Shown piece by piece: positions 47,872 through 57,949 of a stretch of 64,000 nucleotides of DNA. The stretch is from Pseudoalteromonas sp. T1lg23B (GTDB taxonomy: Bacteria; Pseudomonadota; Gammaproteobacteria; Enterobacterales; Alteromonadaceae): NCBI RefSeq assembly GCF_002964665.1, contig NZ_PQBZ01000002.1, positions 310,001 to 374,000 of the forward strand, read 5' to 3'. The notes beneath the pieces are model-generated. The model saw only the letters and a list, made by a program, of their open reading frames with translations. It did no database searches and was not told where the DNA came from. The translations under genes and the position numbers were made by a program. Each line of letters begins with the position of its first letter. Position 1 is the stretch's first letter.

Positions 47872-50800
47872 GTTTCAGTTCCTTATGTTCGGCTTCCTGC
47901 GTTGCCAGTTTTTGACTGATGAACTCAGGAGATTGAGTACGTTTAGCGAGTAGGTTATAGGCACATGGGATCACAAACAAGGTGAGTAGGGTGGCAACAC
48001 TCACTCCAGCGAAAATCACAATGCCTATTACCATACGGCTTTCAGCGCCAGGGCCGCTTGCGAAAACTAATGGAATAGCACTCATCACGGTTGTTAATGA
48101 TGTCATCACAATCGGACGCAATCTTTGCACCGCAGCGTCCAATATAGCTTGCTCAAATGGAATACCTTTATCTCTGAGCTGATTCGCAAACTCGACGATA
48201 AGAATACCGTTCTTTGCACTTAACCCTATCAACATAACGATACCAATCTGGCTGTAAATGTTGAGGGTATTACCTGTAATATACAGGCCATACATGGCAC
48301 CGACCAAACCCAGAGGGACGGTGAGCATAATCACAAGCGGGTGAACAAAGCTTTCAAATTGTGCGGCCAGCACTAAAAAGGTGACGGTGAGCGCTAAAAT
48401 AAACACGTACGTCATCGCGGAGGCACCTTCGTAAAATAGTTGTGACTCTCCTTTGTAATCAACAGCCCCGTCAATATCATTTTCTTCATCTGCCACTTTA
48501 TTGAGAAACTCCAGAGCCTCAGCAAGGGTATAGCTGGCAGCGAGGTTGGCTGAGATAGTAATTGCACGCATACGATTGTATCGATTCAAGCGAGCAGCGG
48601 TAGCTTCTTCTCGAATGGTGATCAAACTATCTAGTGGTACTAGCTCCTCGGTGCGTGATTTTACAAAGATGTTGTGGATGTCATTCGGTGCCGCAAAGTC
48701 AGATTTAATACCTTTGAGGATCACGTCATACTCTTCACCGCGGTCAATAAAGGTGGTCACGCGACGCTGCCCGAGCATGGTTTCAAGCGTGCGACCGATA
48801 TCGCTAATGGACACCCCTAAATCAGCCGCTTTGGTTTTATCTATGCTGATCAAAAATTGTGGGAAGGTTTCTTTATAGTCATGATCAATTCTCACCAGCC
48901 CAGGGTTTTGCTGTGCTCTAGCTATAATACGGTCTCGCCATTGGACTAACTCATCATAATCATTACCTTGCAATACAAATTCAATCGGTCTGGATTGACC
49001 TCCCCCGCCAATGCCTCTGCGCATGATCGCAAATGCGCGTACATCGGTTACCTCTCGCATGGTTGAACTGATCTCTGCCATGACTTCCCATGTTGAGCGT
49101 TTACGTTCATCCCAATCTGGCATTCCGACGATGGCAACGCCTCCTTGTCCACCCCAACCGGGAACGCGCACTAATACGCGGGCCAGCTCACCTTTATCGA
49201 CGTATGGTAGCAGGCGCTGCTCTATTTGCTCCATATTGGCCAAGTTGTTCTCATAACTAGCCCCTTCTGGGCCATTCATCATGATGAAGAAAGTTCCTCG
49301 GTCTTCTTTAGGTGTCAGTTCCGAAGGGATTTGTTGCAGTAGGGCGTAGCTTGCAAAACCAGCCAGCGCTAAGGTTGTTACTAAGCTGTAGCGGCGAGCC
49401 AAATTGTCCTGTAGTACCTTTCTGTAACTTTGCTCTAAGCGCGACAGTATCTTTTCCATCCACTGGCTAAAGCGATTCTCTTTAGCGCTTGGCTTAAGCA
49501 CTTTAGAGCACAAAGCAGGGGAGAGTGTTAAGGCGGTGACACTAGAAAATAGTACGGCGGCACTGACAGCCATCGCGAACTCAGTGAACAGTGCGCCGAT
49601 ACGCCCATCCATAAACACCAGCGGGACAAATACTGCAACCAGCACTAATGTGGTGGCAATAATGGCAAAGCCCACTTGTCGAGCCCCTCTAAAGGCGGCC
49701 AGCAAAGGAGGCTCACCTAACTCAATGCGACGGTGAATGTTCTCTAGCATCACAATGGTGTCATCAACAACCAAGCCAATTGCCAAGACTAATGCAAGCA
49801 GAGTCAATAAGTTAATTGAATAGCCCATTGCAAGTAAGAACATAAACGTTGCCACAAGGGCGACAGGCACTGTCACTGCCGGTATCAAAGTAGCGCGTAT
49901 ATTTCCTAAAAACATGAAGATGACGAGGACTACTAACCCCATAGCAATTGCAAGCGTGCGGTATACTTCATAAATACTTTCACGAATGAATATAGAGGAA
50001 TCGTAACTGTCCTCTATGGTTGTTCCCGCTGGAAGATTTCGCTTTATTTTTTCAAGCTCTTGGCGGGCATTGTCCACCACATCAAGGGTGTTTGCTTTTG
50101 CTTGTTTGATGATGCCAAGGCCTATCATGTTACGACCATTGCCGCGAAAGGTACTTTCATCATCTACCGCTTCGAGTTGCACATCTGCCACCTCGCTCAG
50201 TTTTACGAGATAGCCCTTTGCGCCTCGTTTGATGATTAGGTTGGCAAAATCTTGCTGTGTTTTGTAGCTGCGAGCGATACGAACGGCGAAGTCTCTGTCC
50301 AATGATTCGATTTCACCCGCTGGTAACTCCACATTTTCACTTCTAAGCATTGTTCGATATCGCTGCTGGTGATACCTCGTGCGGCCATGGCGCGTCTATC
50401 TAACCATATTTTCATTGCATATTGTCGCTCACCACCAATACGCACATTGGATACACCATCCACCACGGCAATGCGGTCTACGATAAAACGCTGAGCGTAA
50501 TCAGATAGCTGCAGAGTGTTCATGGTTTCACTGTTCAAGACAAACCAAGCGATAGGACTCTCATCTGAGTTGGATTTTGACACCTCTGGGGGACGAACTT
50601 GTTCAGGTAAGCTATCCAAGGCTCGTGACACACGTTCACGCACGTCATTGGCGGCTGCGTCAATGTCACGGTCAATGTTGAACTCTATAGTGATATTAGA
50701 GCGACCATTTCGACTCGATGAATTGATACTTTTGATTCCCTCGATGCCCGAAATACGGTTTTCGAGTACTTGTGTAATTTTGGCTTCTACGACTTCGCTT

Positions 50801-50964
50801 GAAGCGCCTGTGTAGTTGGTGCTTACGCTCACTATAGGTGTTTCAATATCTGGATATTCCCTAAGCGGAAGCATAGTAAATGCAACAATGCCGAAGGTCA
50901 GCAGTAACAGGTTTACAACGATCGCAAAAACAGGACGTTTTACCGCGGTATCAGTGATTTTCAC
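47864..50964 (-). pseudogene. RND efflux permease with a one-base frameshift
   Basis: Together the two frames encode a full RND pump of about 1,033 residues. The first part (50964 to about 50350) starts MKITDTAVKRPVFAIVVNLLL and runs to SSDIEQC; the second (from 50350) continues LRSENVELPAGEIESLDRDF and contains the proton-relay motif GLVVDDTIVMLEN and GLSAKNGILIVEFANQL. One base, most simply an A in the CAA-ATG run at 50350-50351, is missing; restoring it gives IEQMLRSENV. Without it translation stops after about 242 residues. Either the pump is inactivated or the base was lost in sequencing. It lies nine bases after the adaptor gene. Confidence 0.85.
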
Positions 50965-50973
50965 ATGCTACTC

Positions 50974-52029
50974 CTAACTCTTAACCGATACATTGCTGCC
51001 GGGACGGATTTTGATCACCCCTTCAGTGATCACCTGCTGCCCCTGCTCAACACCGGAAGAAATTGCGACCCAGCCATTAAAGCGGGCAACGATATTAACT
51101 TCGACCTGCTTTGCTTTTTGTTGCTCATCAATAATGAACACGTAATGCTTCTCTTGACGTGGAATGATGCTTTTCTCAGGCAGCATAATGGCATTATATG
51201 TGTGTAGTTCTAATTCGAGATGCATCAGCATTCCTGGGCGTAGTAAGGATTCTTGGTTATCGAAACTAGCGGTGACTTGCACACTGCGGGTTGCGCTATC
51301 GATGCGCGTATCAATATGAGAAATGTGGCCCTTAAACTCTCGTGCACCGTAAGCATCACTTCTGCCCATCACAGCCATACCAGTATGGAGTGTCGCAAGA
51401 TGCTTTTCAGGTACTTGAAAGTCAACTTTGATGATGCTGATATCATCCAGTGTCGTCAAAGATGTAGAAGAATTGACAAAACTACCGACTGACACCAAAC
51501 GCTTTCCTAATATGCCTGTAAAAGGGGCACTTATCAGTAACTCATTAAGATGTGTTTGTTCAAGCTCTAGTTTGGCTTGCAGCGCTTCGACAACCGATAG
51601 CTGTGTCTCTAGTTGTGAACGGGCTGCGGATTGACTTTTTGCTAAGTCCTCAAGTCGCTTAAGCTGTCTTTGTTGTTCTTTGAGGTTTATTTTTAACTCT
51701 TTTACAGCGAGGCGCTCTTGCTCATTTTGCAGTTGTACTAACTTATCGCCTTGCTTAATGACATCACCATCCTTAAAGTAAATATCTGTTATATAATCGC
51801 TTTGTGAACTAGATATATGGATGGCCTGATTTGCTCTGGCACTCCCAACGGCAGAAATAAATAACGTTTTTTCCTGCATCGATGCGGTTTGTGCATTCAC
51901 TGTTGTGGCTGCACCTGCAGATCTGCTCATTTGGCCCTGGCTAACGGGCAGGTATAAATAGCTTATAATGGCAACGAGAACTAAAATAATAAATGGAAAG
52001 AGTGCTTTGCCTGATTGTTGAGTAAACAT
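50974..52029 (-). CDS. RND efflux periplasmic adaptor
   Basis: A 351-residue membrane fusion protein. An N-terminal anchor (about residues 9-30) is followed by the lipoyl halves (ITDIYFKDGDVIKQGDKLVQL; LLISAPFTGILGKRLVSVGSFV, each read in part), a coiled-coil hairpin (about 90-145, rich in Glu/Gln/Leu), a beta-barrel domain and VITEGVIKIRPGSNV at the end. The ATG at 52029 is preferred; a TTG at 52044 is open. Cotranscribed with the RND pump and msrA. A palindrome lies upstream. Confidence 0.88.
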   Translation of the reverse strand: MFTQQSGKALFPFIILVLVAIISYLYLPVSQGQMSRSAGAATTVNAQTASMQEKTLFISAVGSARANQAIHISSSQSDYITDIYFKDGDVIKQGDKLVQLQNEQERLAVKELKINLKEQQRQLKRLEDLAKSQSAARSQLETQLSVVEALQAKLELEQTHLNELLISAPFTGILGKRLVSVGSFVNSSTSLTTLDDISIIKVDFQVPEKHLATLHTGMAVMGRSDAYGAREFKGHISHIDTRIDSATRSVQVTASFDNQESLLRPGMLMHLELELHTYNAIMLPEKSIIPRQEKHYVFIIDEQQKAKQVEVNIVARFNGWVAISSGVEQGQQVITEGVIKIRPGSNVSVKS

Positions 52030-52068
52030 AAAAATATACCGCAAATAATGATGTTAATAGTGTACAAA

Positions 52069-52081
52069 ATACGGCCCGTAT
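52069..52081. promoter_or_regulatory. Palindrome upstream of the efflux operon
   Basis: ATACGGCCCGTAT is a perfect dyad with a one-base centre, 40 bases upstream of the adaptor start on the minus strand. It could be the operator of the efflux operon's regulator. The 52045-52258 gap otherwise holds only divergent leader DNA. Confidence 0.35.
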
Positions 52082-52258
52082 ACATATAGTTAGGTATCTC
52101 GTAATTTTGTGAATTGGCCGAAAAATTGCCTGATTAGAAACAATTTAGCTAGCCTGTGAGAGCTGAAGTGACGAAACAACGCCCCTGTAAAACCTGTATC
52201 ACAATACGTTATGTACTGATTTGGACCGTGTTGATGTTTATCTTTTATTTTGGTTTTT

Positions 52259-52954
52259 ATGTCGACTAAACAAGCCAAACTGAGGGCAACAGCAAACCGA
52301 CATGGTATGGAGTTTATGCTCGTAGGAGCGATATGTTTGGCTGTGATCATGACGTTTGTTGCATTGCGAAGTACCCCAATCAGCATAGTTGAAATTTTAT
52401 TATCGAGTATGGCTGTAATGGCTATTTTACTTGGCTTTTTAAAAAGCCAGCAGCCATTCTATAGTTTACTTATTGATAATAAAGAAATATGTTATATTCA
52501 CCGCTTTGGAAATATGCACATTGAAGTCGATAATTTTCACTCGGCAGGTATTCCATCTGTAACACAGGGGCTTGAAATTCTTGAGTTAAATGCGGTTGGT
52601 ATTAAACTTAATAATATCGACACATTTTTACACGACTTGAGCCCAAGATTAGCGGGGAAATTGTTGATAGAACAGAGGTATATTTTTTTACAAGCTGTTA
52701 AAATATATTGTAAAAACGGTAACTGCCCACCAGAATGGCTGGTTGAACCGAGTGATTATCGCTCAGCGTCTGGCAATGTTTATACAGGTCTGATAGCGAT
52801 GTTTGCAAATAGAATGCATAATCTTAAAGCGTTGACAGGGTACGATTTATTGTTACCAGCAAACGTTTTGGATAGGGATATATGGCATTTTTCGACATTA
52901 TTGAATCGCTGGAAGTTAAATCCAGATGAGGTGGTAGGATCTTTGCTAGAGTAG
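52259..52954 (+). CDS. DUF2982 membrane protein
   Basis: A 231-residue protein with two N-terminal helices (about residues 18-38 and 45-62) and a cytoplasmic domain carrying the DUF2982 blocks QPFYSLLIDNKEICYIHRFG, GIPSVTQGLEI and SPRLAGKLLIEQR. The family is found in Shewanella, Vibrio and Pseudoalteromonas and has no known function. ATG at 52259 is chosen; the three codons upstream begin with TTG. It heads a run of five same-strand genes. Confidence 0.83.
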   Translation: MSTKQAKLRATANRHGMEFMLVGAICLAVIMTFVALRSTPISIVEILLSSMAVMAILLGFLKSQQPFYSLLIDNKEICYIHRFGNMHIEVDNFHSAGIPSVTQGLEILELNAVGIKLNNIDTFLHDLSPRLAGKLLIEQRYIFLQAVKIYCKNGNCPPEWLVEPSDYRSASGNVYTGLIAMFANRMHNLKALTGYDLLLPANVLDRDIWHFSTLLNRWKLNPDEVVGSLLE

Positions 52955-52990
52955 CAAACCACCCTAACGAAGAAGTAACAGGATCAATTC

Positions 52991-53323
52991 ATGAGCACAG
53001 AAAGAGCCTTTATTAAAAGTGGCCGCAACACCATTATTCATAAAGAGAAGAAGCTCGATTTAGTTATTGTGAATGGTGAAGCGCACCCTAAGATTAAAGT
53101 CACTCCGATGGGTTTAGTGCCATTCAAAGAAGAGTTGCCGAGAAATCGTCGAGAGGCTAAAGAGCGTTATCTTGAAGTTGTACATATCTCAAGTGTGGAT
53201 ATATTTGGTGAAGTGAAGCGTTTGTTGTTTATCCAAGCGTTAGATGGTCGCGAGTATAAAGTTGACTATTCAAAAGTGGGAACCAAGTTATTTGTAAGAA
53301 TACACCAAGATAGCTATTTATAA
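52991..53323 (+). CDS. Uncharacterised basic protein
   Basis: A 110-residue soluble, basic protein without recognised family. It alternates strands and charged turns (IVNGEAHPKIKVTPMGLVPF; LFIQALDGREYKVDYSKVG), suggesting a small beta-barrel. AGGATC precedes the ATG. It lies 36 bases after the DUF2982 gene and 20 bases before the DUF1566 lipoprotein. Confidence 0.65.
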   Translation: MSTERAFIKSGRNTIIHKEKKLDLVIVNGEAHPKIKVTPMGLVPFKEELPRNRREAKERYLEVVHISSVDIFGEVKRLLFIQALDGREYKVDYSKVGTKLFVRIHQDSYL

Positions 53324-53343
53324 CGTTTCGACAAGGAATAGTA

Positions 53344-55023
53344 ATGCAAAGAACCAAAATACTTCCCCTGTTATTGGGCTTATTATTAGTAGCTTGTGGG
53401 GGGGGCGGTGGTTCAGACTCTGGAACGAGTACTGAAAATGCCAGCATCAATGCTGGTGAAGATATCACGGTGCTAGAAAAGTCAGTGTTTACTTTATCTG
53501 CATTGGTTTCTCCCTCTGGTGGTACAGTGAGCTGGCAAATCCTAAGTGGTCCAAACATTGAGGGTTTTCCACTTGAAGGAATGGAAATTGAAGTCACTGC
53601 TCCAGACGTTAAATCTAATAGTGAAGTCGTCTTTAAAGTGGATTATCTTGCACCCAATGGGCAAGTGGTCTCAGATCAAGTGTCAGCATTTATTACTTCA
53701 CAAAACCAATTACCTATTCCCGTTGTTACACAAACACTGCCTAGCGAAGGGCAATCACAGTATCTAGATATTGTTGAATTAAGCGCTGCTGAATCTTCAG
53801 ACCCCGATGACAATGGTCAAGTGGTGGGATACTTATGGGAGCTGCTTTCGGGGCCGACATTAAGCTTTAACAGTACGACGGAACAGACACTTCAATTTGT
53901 ACATCCTTTACTGGTAACGAATCAAGCTGCAAAATTTAGGCTAACAGTGACGGACGATGAAGACGGAAGTACAAGCACTGAGTACAGTGTTACCTTGCTA
54001 AAAGCAGATAAGCCTGTGATTGCAGAGGCTGGAAACACGCAAACTGCGATTGAATTCGATACCGTGACACTCGATGCCTCAGACAGTAAAACAGCGTCAG
54101 GCCAGTTTAGCTGTCTATGGCAACAAATTGCGCAAACTGGACAAAACACCACGGTGACAATCAGTGAGCCGAGGCAGTGTCAAACTGATTTTGTGGCGCC
54201 AGATGTGGATGTAGCAACTGCACTGTCTTTTCAAGTGACAGTGACCGATACAAACGGATATAGCGATACAGACACCACAACCGTGAACCTTGAGCCAAAG
54301 GCGCTGGGGCTAATTCAAGACAGTGGTTTAAGCAAATGTTATGACGCCAGTAGCGAGATTGACTGTGACAATAGTGATTATCCCGAACAAGATGCCGATA
54401 TTGGTAGAGATAGTGTGGCTGACTTTTTAGATAAAGTTGGACAGGGGCGTGCTGCGTTCGACTATACAAAATTAAACGAGTTTGCCGATGAGTTACCGGA
54501 TACAGCCAGCCAGTTTAGTTGTGTACGAGATAACGTCAATGGCCTTATCTGGGAAGTAAAGCTCAGTGATACCGGTACTGTGCCCAACACGGATACTCGT
54601 GATGGCGCTAATCACTACACTTGGCATGTTGAGCGTGTGAGTGGCGCTGCCTATCCGGGTAGCATTGTTAGCCCTGCCAACACGACTTGCCCAAGCAACT
54701 CCAGCTGCGGTATTCAAGCATTTATTGACGAAGTGAATGCCAGCAACTTCTGTGGCGGTAGTAATTGGCGACTACCCACTTACTTTGAGCTACTCAGCTT
54801 GATGGATTTTGGTAGAGAGGCGGGTTCACATCTGCTTGACCCTGATTTTTTCCCAAATCTGCCAAGTGTCTCGGCATTGGGGCACCTTTATTATTGGACT
54901 GCACAAACTAGTGTAGATGGCCGCAGCCTTAGCCAGGCTTTTATACTTGATATGCAAACGGGTAATGACTTGGCATATCCAAAAGCGAATACAGCCTATG
55001 TGCGATTAGTGAGAACACCATGA
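53344..55023 (+). CDS. Large lipoprotein with PKD-like repeats and a DUF1566 domain
   Basis: A 559-residue lipoprotein: the signal MQRTKILPLLLGLLLVAC has lipobox LVAC with a Gly-rich tether after the Cys. Three PKD/cadherin-like beta modules follow (about 30-120, 125-225, 230-325), with repeated DxDxxxxVVGYLWELLSGP-type features (ESSDPDDNGQVVGYLW). The C terminus (about 380-559) is a DUF1566/Lcl-type domain with NVNGLIWEVK, NWRLPTYFELLSLMD and AYVRLVRTP. An eight-G run at 53398-53405 directly after the Cys codon could slip and switch expression. Surface adhesion is the likely role. Confidence 0.85.
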   Translation: MQRTKILPLLLGLLLVACGGGGGSDSGTSTENASINAGEDITVLEKSVFTLSALVSPSGGTVSWQILSGPNIEGFPLEGMEIEVTAPDVKSNSEVVFKVDYLAPNGQVVSDQVSAFITSQNQLPIPVVTQTLPSEGQSQYLDIVELSAAESSDPDDNGQVVGYLWELLSGPTLSFNSTTEQTLQFVHPLLVTNQAAKFRLTVTDDEDGSTSTEYSVTLLKADKPVIAEAGNTQTAIEFDTVTLDASDSKTASGQFSCLWQQIAQTGQNTTVTISEPRQCQTDFVAPDVDVATALSFQVTVTDTNGYSDTDTTTVNLEPKALGLIQDSGLSKCYDASSEIDCDNSDYPEQDADIGRDSVADFLDKVGQGRAAFDYTKLNEFADELPDTASQFSCVRDNVNGLIWEVKLSDTGTVPNTDTRDGANHYTWHVERVSGAAYPGSIVSPANTTCPSNSSCGIQAFIDEVNASNFCGGSNWRLPTYFELLSLMDFGREAGSHLLDPDFFPNLPSVSALGHLYYWTAQTSVDGRSLSQAFILDMQTGNDLAYPKANTAYVRLVRTP

Positions 55024-55031
55024 GGGAAAAT

Positions 55032-55550
55032 ATGAAACTGCTGTTATCAGGTTTGGTCGTCTTGGGTGCTTTCAAAGCCTATGCGGAGCAGACTTGTGTC
55101 GATGCTGCCAGCGCGCCCAGTACTACACCGGTTGAGCGTTTTACAATAAATGCTGATGGTACAGCGACTGACAATGAAACAGGGCTTATGTGGCAAATCT
55201 GTGAATTTGGACAAAGTTATGATGCGCTCAACCTGACCTGTAATAGTGCTGCGTTGCAGGTAAACTGGCAGCAAGCACTGGTAGCAGCAAAAAGTAGTAA
55301 TTATGCGGGTTTCACAGATTGGCATGTACCAAACGTGAAAGAGTTAGCCAGTATTATTGAACACAGTTGTGTAGAGCCTGCCATCAATCAAGAAGTCTTT
55401 TTATCCACTCAAAATGACAACTACTGGACCAGTACCACTGCAATATCACAGCAAGACCATGCGTGGGCATATCAACTAGCAGATGGTAAGAACAACTTGA
55501 AGGCCAAAACCTCGGATATCTTTTTGCGTTTAGTCCGCTATGCCAAATAG
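55032..55550 (+). CDS. Exported DUF1566 protein
   Basis: A 172-residue exported protein consisting of one DUF1566/Lcl domain: signal peptide ending at KAYAEQ, then TDNETGLMWQICEFGQS, TDWHVPNVKELASIIE, NYWTSTT and IFLRLVRYAK. It is the small relative of the C-terminal domain of the gene upstream. The ATG at 55032 has GAGGG six bases upstream; an ATG at 55020 overlaps the preceding stop. Probably cotranscribed and perhaps interacting with its larger neighbour. Confidence 0.83.
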   Translation: MKLLLSGLVVLGAFKAYAEQTCVDAASAPSTTPVERFTINADGTATDNETGLMWQICEFGQSYDALNLTCNSAALQVNWQQALVAAKSSNYAGFTDWHVPNVKELASIIEHSCVEPAINQEVFLSTQNDNYWTSTTAISQQDHAWAYQLADGKNNLKAKTSDIFLRLVRYAK

Positions 55551-55613
55551 CTTTGGCATTAGATAAAAGTTTGCTACTCTTCATCTCGTTTCTTGACGGG
55601 GAGTGATAGAGCT

Positions 55614-56381
55614 TTGTTTCGTTCATTGAGTTTCGCAACTGTATTGTTATTAACTGCTTTGCCTGCGTTGGCAAAAAATAAATGCGATGTTGAGTTGAGT
55701 CACGGCCTTATTATTACCGACAGCGAAATCCGTATTGTTGATAACGGCCAAACACGCGTACAAATAAACAATGATAATCAGCTTCTGATCCGCGGCTATT
55801 GGGTGGAGCTATCGGAACAAGAAACCCAAGTTTTGTATGAGTACTCACGAGGTATTAGAGACACAGTACCTGAATTGGTAAGTCTAGCAACGGACGGGGT
55901 AAATCTTGGATTAAGTGCCATTGAGCAGGTGGTTGAAGGAATGTCTGATAAAGAACCAGAGGTACTTAAAACCCAATTACAATATGTTGAGCGTGCCTTA
56001 ATGGACAAGTTTAAAAGGGGCGATGATTTTTTCTTTATTGCGCCACAGTCTTTGTCGAAAATCGATGATTTTTTCACAAAAGAGATCAGCAAAAAAATTC
56101 ACTCAGCGGTACATGGCTCACTAGGCGCTATCTTAATGTCGTTAGGGGATGCCTTTAAATCTCGTGAGGGCAATATTGAAGATAGGATCACTGACATGGG
56201 TCAGCGCATGGAAATCATCTCCAGAGAAATAGACAAGTCGTTACAGAAGAAAGCACAGCAACTTGAAGAAAAGGCAGAAGAGTACTGTGAGTGCCTTAAT
56301 ACCTTAGAAAATACAGAGACGCGCTTACAGACGATCGTACCAAGCCTAGCAGCCTACGATCTCGTACAGATCCGTTCCTAA
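55614..56381 (+). CDS. DUF2884 (YggN-like) exported protein
   Basis: A 255-residue periplasmic protein of the DUF2884 family. The signal peptide ends near PALAKNK; blocks include CDVELSHGLIIT, NNDNQLLIRGYWVELSEQE and GVNLGLSAIEQVVEGM, then a long charged coiled-coil-like C terminus (QRMEIISREIDKSLQKKAQQ and further). The TTG at 55614, ten bases after GGGAG, gives a clean signal peptide; a longer TTG start at 55593 is less likely. Function unknown. Confidence 0.8.
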   Translation: MFRSLSFATVLLLTALPALAKNKCDVELSHGLIITDSEIRIVDNGQTRVQINNDNQLLIRGYWVELSEQETQVLYEYSRGIRDTVPELVSLATDGVNLGLSAIEQVVEGMSDKEPEVLKTQLQYVERALMDKFKRGDDFFFIAPQSLSKIDDFFTKEISKKIHSAVHGSLGAILMSLGDAFKSREGNIEDRITDMGQRMEIISREIDKSLQKKAQQLEEKAEEYCECLNTLENTETRLQTIVPSLAAYDLVQIRS

Positions 56382-57214
56382 AGTCGATATATTCGCTTAG
56401 CGTTACTATAACTGAGCTTTTCCCACAATTTGTCGTCATTCACAAGCTGACGATAATGATGCCATACGTCAGCGTAGCCCGCCCTTATTAAGCACACTGG
56501 ATAATTTGACGCAAACATAACACGTTTGTCACTAAAAGCTGCAATCAACACGGCCAGCAAGGTATGGCTTTTTAAAGGTCTATTGACGTGCTCTTGCCCA
56601 GAGAATTTAATTGCGACATTACGGCATTGTGCCATCAGCTGAAGACCAGTTTGCCACTGTATATCTTGTTGTAAGAAGCCGCTATGATTGAGGACTATTT
56701 GCAAAGTGGGTAATTGCTGACAAGTCAGCGAAAAGTGTTTGACTATATCTGTGTGATGTAATTCAAACTGCGCTTCGAAAATCAGGTTATGCTCGGCCAA
56801 AACTGCGAGGTTCTGTTTAACATTGGGGTGTAACAGCTTATGAGCTTCTGACCCTTCGCTGATATCTCGAATACCAATAAAGTTTGTGCAGTCCAATAAG
56901 GGCTGGAGTTGCGCACAAAAGTCACTATTCGCTTGTGTGATATCAAGATAGGCAATTGCTTTATAAGGCAATGAGGGAATGTGTGTTGTTAACCATTGCA
57001 ATTCGGCAACTGGATGTTGATTATCAAACCCAGCTTCGATGTGTACCAGTCCTGCCAGATAAAGGTCATCTTCCAGAGTGAGTTGCGCTAAACCATGATT
57101 TTGCTTAATTTTATCAAGGTTTGGCCAAGCTGGAGGATTGGGGCCAAGCAACCACTGATATTGACCCTTTTGTAGATCAAAAAAATGTAGATGAGGGTCA
57201 ATAATCGGGGTCAT
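56378..57214 (-). CDS. Amidohydrolase (COG3618 family)
   Basis: A 278-residue TIM-barrel metal hydrolase beginning IIDPHLHFFD, with the HLH metal motif, HIEAGFDNQHPVAELQW, ILNHSG and VMFASNYPV near the end, the pattern of the L-fuconolactone/2-pyrone-4,6-dicarboxylate lactonase group. The ATG overlaps the stop of the SDR gene (ATGA). That pairing is familiar from sugar-lactone degradation clusters, but the rest of such a pathway is absent here. Confidence 0.83.
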   Translation of the reverse strand: MTPIIDPHLHFFDLQKGQYQWLLGPNPPAWPNLDKIKQNHGLAQLTLEDDLYLAGLVHIEAGFDNQHPVAELQWLTTHIPSLPYKAIAYLDITQANSDFCAQLQPLLDCTNFIGIRDISEGSEAHKLLHPNVKQNLAVLAEHNLIFEAQFELHHTDIVKHFSLTCQQLPTLQIVLNHSGFLQQDIQWQTGLQLMAQCRNVAIKFSGQEHVNRPLKSHTLLAVLIAAFSDKRVMFASNYPVCLIRAGYADVWHHYRQLVNDDKLWEKLSYSNAKRIYRL

Positions 57215-57939
57215 TGGGCTGTATAGCCTCCGTCAATACTCTGTAAACTTCCTGTGATGAATGCCGCGTCATCACCGAGTAAAAATGCAACTAATGCAGC
57301 TACTTCATGAGCTTGCCCTAGTCGTCCAAGAGGTTGCAAACTCGCCTCTTCGGCGACGATCACATCTTTACTTGCACCGCTTTTTTCACAGTAACTGTCG
57401 ATTGCCTTGTGAAACAAAGGCGTCTCGATGGTTCCTGGACACACCGCATTTGCGCGAATATTGAATGGGGCATAATCCAATGCTGTGGTACGTGCCATTG
57501 ACGCTAATGCAGATTTAGTGAGGTTGTAGGCAAATGAATTGGTTTTGCCAATCAGCGCTTGATCTGAAGAAATATACACGATAGCGCCATTATTTTGCTG
57601 TTTCATAGCTGGAAGCACTGCCTTGGTAGCGGCGTAGGCACCTTTAACATTGAGAGCGAATAAGCTATCTAAGGTTGCTTCATCCGTATTTTCAATGTTG
57701 GCACTTAGGTGTTTACCTGCGTTAGAAACCAGTGCATCGATACGACCTGTCTGCTGGAAAATAGCAGCAATGTGTTTTTCTACATCAGTAACCTTGCTAA
57801 CATCACAGTGAACATATTCACCAACATCAGACGGTTGAATATCTAAGTTAAACACCTGATACCCTTGACTAAGCAGCTTCTCGGCAATGGCTAAGCCAAT
57901 GCCAAAGCTGCCACCTGTAACTATGGCAACTTTGTTCAC
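57211..57939 (-). CDS. Short-chain dehydrogenase/reductase
   Basis: A 242-residue SDR: VAIVTGGSFGIGLAIAE is the cofactor motif, VSNAGKH the NNAG-like motif, ISSDQAL the Ser region and YNLTKSALASMA the YxxxK active site; IETPLFHK and GSLQSIDGGYTAQ close it. The GTG at 57939 has AAGGAG six bases upstream, far better than ATGs further upstream that lie inside slyD. Probably acts with the lactonase-like enzyme that overlaps it. Substrate unknown, possibly a deoxy-sugar acid. Confidence 0.9.
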   Translation of the reverse strand: MNKVAIVTGGSFGIGLAIAEKLLSQGYQVFNLDIQPSDVGEYVHCDVSKVTDVEKHIAAIFQQTGRIDALVSNAGKHLSANIENTDEATLDSLFALNVKGAYAATKAVLPAMKQQNNGAIVYISSDQALIGKTNSFAYNLTKSALASMARTTALDYAPFNIRANAVCPGTIETPLFHKAIDSYCEKSGASKDVIVAEEASLQPLGRLGQAHEVAALVAFLLGDDAAFITGSLQSIDGGYTAQ

Positions 57940-57949
57940 GATGTGCTCC

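Noticed and set aside
52090..52386. 98-codon minus-strand frame between the adaptor and DUF2982 genes
   Set aside because: Mostly antisense to the DUF2982 start, no ribosome site, no family resemblance.
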